From Bacillus rhizoplanae (GTDB lineage Bacteria; Bacillota; Bacilli; Bacillales; Bacillaceae_G), in assembly GCF_917563915.1 (NCBI RefSeq), contig NZ_CAKJTI010000010.1, positions 62,001 to 126,000 on the forward strand: a DNA stretch of 64,000 bases, read 5' to 3'. A program made the translations under genes and the position numbers. Under the pieces are notes generated by a model. That model searched no databases and was not told the origin of the DNA. It saw nothing but the letters and a program-made list of their open reading frames with translations. Of the stretch, positions 59,874 to 64,000 are shown piece after piece. How positions within the stretch are numbered: the first letter of the stretch is position 1; each line of letters starts with the position of its first letter.

Positions 59874-61040
59874 ATGAATATGAAAGCCGCAGCAATGACA
59901 GCAGCTACTGTAGCAGTTGCTTCTATACTCCCGTCTATGACAGATTCCACTGTACAAACTGTAGAAGCGCAGCAAAAACCAAAAACAAAAATTGGTTATG
60001 TAAAAACGAATACATTACAAGTATATACTAGTCCTAAAACAACAGATTCTGTTATTGAAAACATTGTACGTGACACTCCCGTTACAATTCTTGAAACAAC
60101 AGACGAATGGTATAAAATTCAAACTCAAGATAAAAATGGCTATGTAAAAAAAGAAGCAATTTCTTTAACAAAACCAAGCAATAGTAAGCAGCAATATATC
60201 GTTAATTCAGATGCATTAAACGTTCGCTCTGAACCAAATACGCAATCTGAAATTATTGATGTATTACCAAATGGGAAATTTGTTACTGTCCAAGAAGAAG
60301 AAAATGGATGGTATAAAATTATACATAACGGAACAAATGGCTATGTAAAGAAAGAGTTTTTATCTAACGGAACTCAGCCGTTAGTAAAAGGAGTTACGGT
60401 ACAAGGCGGAAGCTCTTATTATGTTGCTACTCCAGCATTAAAAGTACGCAGTGGTGCAGGAACAAATACAGCTGTTATTGGTTCTTTACAGAATGGAACA
60501 CAAGTACAAGTCGTTGGAAAGGTTGGCACATGGTATAAAATTCGCTACGGATCAGGATATGGCTATGTTGCACAACAATATATACTGCAAGGACAACAGC
60601 AACAGCAGCAACAACAACAGCAACAAGCTAAACCATCTATTCCGGCTGTATTTAAATATCCAGTTCAAGGAAACGTGAGCTCAACATTTGATGTACGTTG
60701 GGGACAAATGCACTATGGCGTAGACTTTGCGGCAACAGGGAATGTTCCAATTCAAGCTTCTGCACCTGGCACTGTTGTTAAGTCGTACTATTCTACAAGC
60801 TATGGAAATGTTGTATTTGTTGCTCATCATATAAATGGGAATTTATATACAACTGTATATGCCCACATGAAAAATCGTGCAGTTAAAGTGGGCGATAACG
60901 TAGCAACGGGCCAATTGCTCGGTTATATGGGAAATACAGGACATTCCACTGGTCAACACTTACATTTTGAATTACATAACGGGGAATGGAATTTTGAAAA
61001 AACAAATGCAGTAAATCCGCTTCCTTTCCTAGTTAGGTGA
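59874..61040 (+). CDS. Secreted endopeptidase: three SH3 domains and M23 peptidase
   Basis: The 388-residue protein has a signal peptide (cleavage near VEA, residue 32) and three bacterial SH3 units: about 38-95, 105-165 and 180-235, each with a WYKI block. Next is a Gln-only linker of about ten residues encoded by CAR codons, then an M23 LytM domain with MHYGVDFAA, the SYGNVVFVAHH strand and HSTGQHLHFEL. The two histidines and aspartate bind zinc, so it should cleave peptide bridges in the cell wall. AAGGAGG lies upstream. A 111-residue membrane protein follows six bases later. Confidence 0.94.
   Translation: MNMKAAAMTAATVAVASILPSMTDSTVQTVEAQQKPKTKIGYVKTNTLQVYTSPKTTDSVIENIVRDTPVTILETTDEWYKIQTQDKNGYVKKEAISLTKPSNSKQQYIVNSDALNVRSEPNTQSEIIDVLPNGKFVTVQEEENGWYKIIHNGTNGYVKKEFLSNGTQPLVKGVTVQGGSSYYVATPALKVRSGAGTNTAVIGSLQNGTQVQVVGKVGTWYKIRYGSGYGYVAQQYILQGQQQQQQQQQQQAKPSIPAVFKYPVQGNVSSTFDVRWGQMHYGVDFAATGNVPIQASAPGTVVKSYYSTSYGNVVFVAHHINGNLYTTVYAHMKNRAVKVGDNVATGQLLGYMGNTGHSTGQHLHFELHNGEWNFEKTNAVNPLPFLVR
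60592..60630 (+). repeat. CAG/CAA trinucleotide run in the M23 gene
   Basis: About eleven consecutive glutamine codons, mixed CAG and CAA, in the linker between SH3 and peptidase domains. A candidate for length variation. Confidence 0.85.
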
Positions 61041-61046
61041 TGTAAG

Positions 61047-61382
61047 ATGACACGCAATATCCCATTAATTATTGAGTATTTAGCATTTTTCGGTTTAATT
61101 TGTTGCTTATTAATTTACAACACAAACATTGTATTTTTAAGCATCGCTATTACGTTTGTTGCTTGTGAAGTGATGATGGAAATATTCAAAATTCGTTTAA
61201 AACGCCATATTTCACACATATATACTGCACTGTTCATTATAAGTTCTTTACTAACAAACATTATTTATAATGGCCTAAATGCCGCCGCAATTTTTCCGGT
61301 ATTCTTTATGACTATTCTTCTTATAGTATCTCAATATATATATGTTCCAGAACATCGTAAACATCAATATCAAGAAACATAG
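61047..61382 (+). CDS. Small membrane protein downstream of the M23 gene
   Basis: The 111-residue frame has three to four hydrophobic helices (IEYLAFFGLICCLLIY, VFLSIAITFVACEV, LFIISSLLTNI, FPVFFMTILLIVS) and a short charged tail. AGGTGA lies before the ATG. No family recognised; probably co-transcribed with the M23 peptidase. Confidence 0.7.
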   Translation: MTRNIPLIIEYLAFFGLICCLLIYNTNIVFLSIAITFVACEVMMEIFKIRLKRHISHIYTALFIISSLLTNIIYNGLNAAAIFPVFFMTILLIVSQYIYVPEHRKHQYQET

Positions 61383-61393
61383 AAAGAGGGAAA

Positions 61394-61552
61394 ATGGTGC
61401 AACGCTTCTCCATGGCTAGTCTAACAAAATCGTTTTCAGACTCATATGAAAGAATGAATGAATTTTTTGGTATTAAAGAAAATAGAAATGGCCAATTCCT
61501 TTTATATGGCATGATTTCTCTCATAATAATTTCTTTTTTTATTTACTATTAA
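61394..61552 (+). CDS. 52-residue membrane peptide
   Basis: ATG 61394 with AGAGGG six bases upstream opens MVQRFSMASLTKSFSDSYER with a charged middle, then LLYGMISLIIISFFIYY at the end: a single C-terminal helix, as in tail-anchored peptides. It follows the previous gene by 11 bases and is followed directly by a terminator, which supports it as the last gene of the unit. Confidence 0.65.
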   Translation: MVQRFSMASLTKSFSDSYERMNEFFGIKENRNGQFLLYGMISLIIISFFIYY

Positions 61553-61555
61553 ATA

Positions 61556-61587
61556 AGGATTCCACATAAAGTGGAATCCTTATTTGT
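61556..61587 (+). terminator. Terminator of the M23 operon
   Basis: AAGGATTCCAC, loop ATAAA, GTGGAATCCTT, then ATTTGTATT. Confidence 0.85.
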
Positions 61588-61642
61588 ATTCTACGCTATT
61601 TCTTTTTATTTACTAGACAAAGTATGCTTTCTCAAAGAAATG

Positions 61643-61706
61643 AACTTTATTAGTTCAAGTAACCATTAGTTGAAAAAGCATCAAATTAGTGGAAAACTCA
61701 CTTTAT
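61643..61706 (-). repeat. Degenerate bcr1-like fragment
   Basis: TTCAAGTAACCATTAGTTG and ATTAGTGGAAAACTCACTTTAT match the bcr1 left half in reverse with several changes. Its ATAAA supplies the stop of the following gene. Confidence 0.65.
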
Positions 61707-62854
61707 CCGCATGCATATTGTTCATAAATAAAACTTAAGTTATATTTATTTTCTAAGTTCATACGCTGTTCATCACTACACCAGTAAAATAAAATATCAT
61801 GTATTGATGCATAGCGCTTATTCTTTAAAAATTGCTTAATAAAGGAAGGAAAACAATTTGGTAATTGTATAAATATATAATCGCGTAGTAGCTCCTCTTT
61901 ATATCCTACTCCTTTACATACATACATGAGTTCTTCACAATAATATGCATGTTGTGGAACTTGAATCATCTCGAAAAATGGAACATATGATAATAATTTC
62001 CCAATAAAATGCTCATATTTTTTCATAAATTCAAATGACATATATTCCATTATTTCTTTTATAACAAATAAATAATCATCAACATGAGTTGTTTTTAATG
62101 GATTAAGATGATCTGATATTTGTGCAATCACCGCATGCTGGCATGCTACAACAGCTCGGCTTGGTTCATAATATGTTAAGAAATCAGTGCATTTTCTATA
62201 TTTTTTCAATAAATCTAGTGTGTATAAATCATAAATATACGTATTACAATATACTGCTAAATCCATTAGGTTTTCATCTAATTTCTCTCTTGATAATGTC
62301 TTTGCTTGTTTACAAAGATATAGAAACATAAATTCCAACATTTCTTTATGCGACAAAAGTGCCTTATACTTTTCAATACACTCTACATTAAATTTAATTC
62401 TTTCCCAAATAAAGGAATCATTGCTGTCTAACTCAGTAACTTTTTGTTTTATAATTAAATAATTCCAAGCAACTACTTGTGTAAACACGTCCCATGATTC
62501 ATACTCTAGAGATGTTTGTACGAACTCCTCTAATCCTTCATCAACCATAAAACGATAAGCTTGTTGATACCATCCCACTTCTTGACATAAACGAACAATT
62601 CGAACTAAAGTTGGCATTTCATCTTTATGAAACTTTGGTAAATTATGTAATTTTTTCATTCCATATAAAATAAAAGGAATTAAATTTTCTTTCTTATAAA
62701 ATTCTTTTTCTTTCCAAGCCAGAATAGTTCGTTCTTTTCCTTCTCCTTTTGGACGCTTTGGTATAAGTAAAGAGAGTAAATCCGCAAAATTTTCCGGCTT
62801 TTCATACGCATCCGTAACCAAATTCCAATTAGGCTCGGTTTGCATAATCGTCAT
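61703..62854 (-). CDS. Unrecognised helical protein
   Basis: From ATG 62854 (GGAGGGGG seven bases upstream) the product has 383 residues. It is rich in Leu, Tyr, Phe and Cys, with a regular helical pattern and no signal peptide or membrane segment. Repeated segments such as FMVDEGLEEFVQTSLEYE and IFIQLPNCFPSFIKQFLK suggest a helical-repeat fold. No motif is known to me. The stop codon sits in a bcr1-like left end (GGATAAAGTGAG), so the C-terminus may be trimmed. Monocistronic. Confidence 0.65.
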   Translation of the reverse strand: MTIMQTEPNWNLVTDAYEKPENFADLLSLLIPKRPKGEGKERTILAWKEKEFYKKENLIPFILYGMKKLHNLPKFHKDEMPTLVRIVRLCQEVGWYQQAYRFMVDEGLEEFVQTSLEYESWDVFTQVVAWNYLIIKQKVTELDSNDSFIWERIKFNVECIEKYKALLSHKEMLEFMFLYLCKQAKTLSREKLDENLMDLAVYCNTYIYDLYTLDLLKKYRKCTDFLTYYEPSRAVVACQHAVIAQISDHLNPLKTTHVDDYLFVIKEIMEYMSFEFMKKYEHFIGKLLSYVPFFEMIQVPQHAYYCEELMYVCKGVGYKEELLRDYIFIQLPNCFPSFIKQFLKNKRYASIHDILFYWCSDEQRMNLENKYNLSFIYEQYACG

Positions 62855-63028
62855 ATAATTCCCCCTCCGTTTTCTATATGTATGATCAAATACTTGCATG
62901 TTAATAAACTCATCATTACATTAATAATATTATTATATTCAAAATAACATATAACACTTTATATTTATTAGTATACCATTTTTTTCATATGATACTAGTT
63001 GTTAACAAAGATTTCAAAAGTAATTTAC
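62855..63028. other. AT-rich promoter region of the helical protein gene
   Basis: No gene or hairpin seen. AT-rich with repeated AATATTATT words; the promoter for the minus-strand gene must be here. Confidence 0.4.
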
Positions 63029-63136
63029 ATAAAGTGAAACTTCCATCAGTAGAAGTTTTCTTCATTCCCCACCTATCTTCTTCGCTTTTTCTAAATCTTG
63101 AGGTAGGGGTCTTACTGCTCGTTAATGCGGGATAAA
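63029..63136 (+). repeat. bcr1 repeat, first of a tandem pair
   Basis: ATAAAGTGAAACTTCCATCAG to TTAATGCGGGATAAA, with the central CCAATCGGG block missing. Its right ATAAA is shared with the next copy. Confidence 0.85.
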
Positions 63137-63284
63137 GTGCAACTTTAATCCGTGAGGGCTTCATCCCCCACGGATTATTAGTGAAACCAATCGGGTACAT
63201 GCTAGCAGTTTACCCCTTACATAATTTGTGCTTTCTGCTAAATTTTGAGATGGGAGTATTACTGCCCGCAAATAGCAAGATAAA
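63132..63284 (+). repeat. bcr1 repeat, second of a tandem pair
   Basis: ATAAAGTGCAACTTTAATCCG to AATAGCAAGATAAA with hairpin CCGTGAGGG...CCCCCACGG and CCAATCGGGTACATGC. Full-length but diverged from the first copy. Confidence 0.85.
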
Positions 63285-63308
63285 GACTAGCATAAAATTT
63301 TCTATTCT

Positions 63309-63728
63309 TTACTTTGTATCCTCTGATATTTCACTTAAGGCAACACCCGCCTGATCATCTGCATATTTAGTTGTTGCTAAATCACCAAGTGATAACATTC
63401 CCACAATTTGTCCATGTTCAATTACCGGCAATCTTCTGATTTGGTAACGTGCCATTAACTCTGTCGCTTTTTCAACAGAGTCATCAGGAGACACTGAAAT
63501 AATTTGTGTTGTCATAATATTTGTAATTTGATTAGAACCTGGATGCTTTTCTGCAATCCCTCTCACAACTAAATCACGATCTGTTACAAGACCAATAACT
63601 TGGTCATTCTCTACAACAGGAATCATTCCTATATCTTCTTCTTTCATTTTCACAGCCGCTTCATATACATTATCTAGCGGCGTACAATGTACAATATTCG
63701 TGCTCATCAATTCTCGAACAGTTGTCAT
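63309..63728 (-). CDS. CBS-pair protein
   Basis: From ATG 63728 (AAGGAGGG upstream) there are 139 residues forming two CBS motifs: VRELMSTNIVHCTPLDNVYEA with GLVTDRDLVVRGIAEK, and ITNIMTTQIISVSPDDSVEKA with MLSLGDLAT. Such stand-alone pairs bind adenine nucleotides and act as energy sensors; the B. subtilis YhcV and YlbB types are general-stress proteins. Partner unknown. Confidence 0.9.
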   Translation of the reverse strand: MTTVRELMSTNIVHCTPLDNVYEAAVKMKEEDIGMIPVVENDQVIGLVTDRDLVVRGIAEKHPGSNQITNIMTTQIISVSPDDSVEKATELMARYQIRRLPVIEHGQIVGMLSLGDLATTKYADDQAGVALSEISEDTK

Positions 63729-63776
63729 AAATAAATACCCTCCTTTACACACTTTAGCCTTTCCAATTCTCCTCAT

Positions 63777-64000
63777 TTAAATTCGCGCTTCGTAGAAAGA
63801 TAAATACAATGAAATACGCTCATTTCTATAAAAACAAAGGAAATTGCTCTTTGCCAACCTCGGAGAATTTTCTATACAGCACCGGCTAAGGTCACAATTA
63901 GACTTTTAGTCACTAGCCATAGAACTACAAACTAAATGGGGTATTCTTAAATATGACGATCCATCTAAGATCATTAGGCTTGAGGAGAGAAAATATTAAT
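63777..64000 (+). other. Leader region of a gene beyond the window
   Basis: No frame of note. The last 24 bases contain GAGGAGAG, a good plus-strand ribosome site, so a gene probably begins just past base 64000. The preceding 200 bases hold no riboswitch that I recognise. Confidence 0.4.

Overview
The window looks like a chromosomal segment of a Bacillus cereus group member. Evidence: low GC, bcr1-type repeats scattered between genes, a GerA-type spore germination operon, SpoVR, T-box and TPP leaders of Bacillus type, and proteins that read as B. cereus group orthologues. Species cannot be settled by reading; a divergent member is possible. All functional calls are from recognition of sequence, not from searches.

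Layout. 1-3.4 kb: a 3'-truncated metallophosphoesterase, a HupE/UreJ-type membrane protein and an SMI1/KNR4-like gene cut short by a repeat. 3.6-7.1 kb: divergent trpB (tryptophan T-box, UGG) and an amino acid permease (leucine T-box, CUC). 7.2-9.4 kb: a decayed aminotransferase piece and two orphan oligopeptide-type permeases. 9.7-10.8 kb: LytR-CpsA-Psr protein. 10.9-14.8 kb: a sulfane-sulfur cluster (DsrE-like, two rhodaneses, TusA-like, CstR, CoA-disulfide reductase-rhodanese) with four near-identical 16-bp CstR-type operators. 15.0-22.6 kb: a heme-stress cluster (MMPL transporter, HssS, HrtBA, HsmA-like, DUF2871, CcdC-like) with four direct repeats of the HssR type; hssR itself is absent from between its apparent promoter and hssS. 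22.7-28.4 kb: SpoVR, DUF952, nitroreductase, a two-component system and a divergent secreted protein. 28.8-33.2 kb: gerA-type operon in A-C-B order and a PCYCGC lipoprotein. 33.3-43.9 kb: YdbST, YhdB-like, a second LCP protein, a BdbC/thioredoxin pair, DUF1540, PfkB kinase, L,D-transpeptidase, SDR, NCS2 purine permease, patatin.

44.1-51.3 kb is a potassium locus: kdpFABC plus a short KdpD without kinase domain or KdpE, preceded by a c-di-AMP (ydaO) riboswitch. A second ydaO riboswitch just upstream leads into an RCK-like gene with an in-frame TAA and a small HTH gene. 51.4-59.5 kb is one thiamin operon, tenA-thiZXY-tenI-thiO-thiS-thiG-thiF-thiD, behind two tandem TPP riboswitches each with its own terminator. 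The end holds an SH3/M23 peptidase, small membrane proteins, an unrecognised helical protein and a CBS-pair protein.

The strongest cross-cutting signal is the bcr1 repeat. At least a dozen full, partial or tandem copies are present, bounded by ATAAA/TAAAG. One filled site at 11.5 kb has a paralogous empty site at 40.57 kb, which fixes the element ends. The element's first bases (ATAAAGTGA) hold stop codons in two frames and now supply the stop codon of several neighbouring genes.
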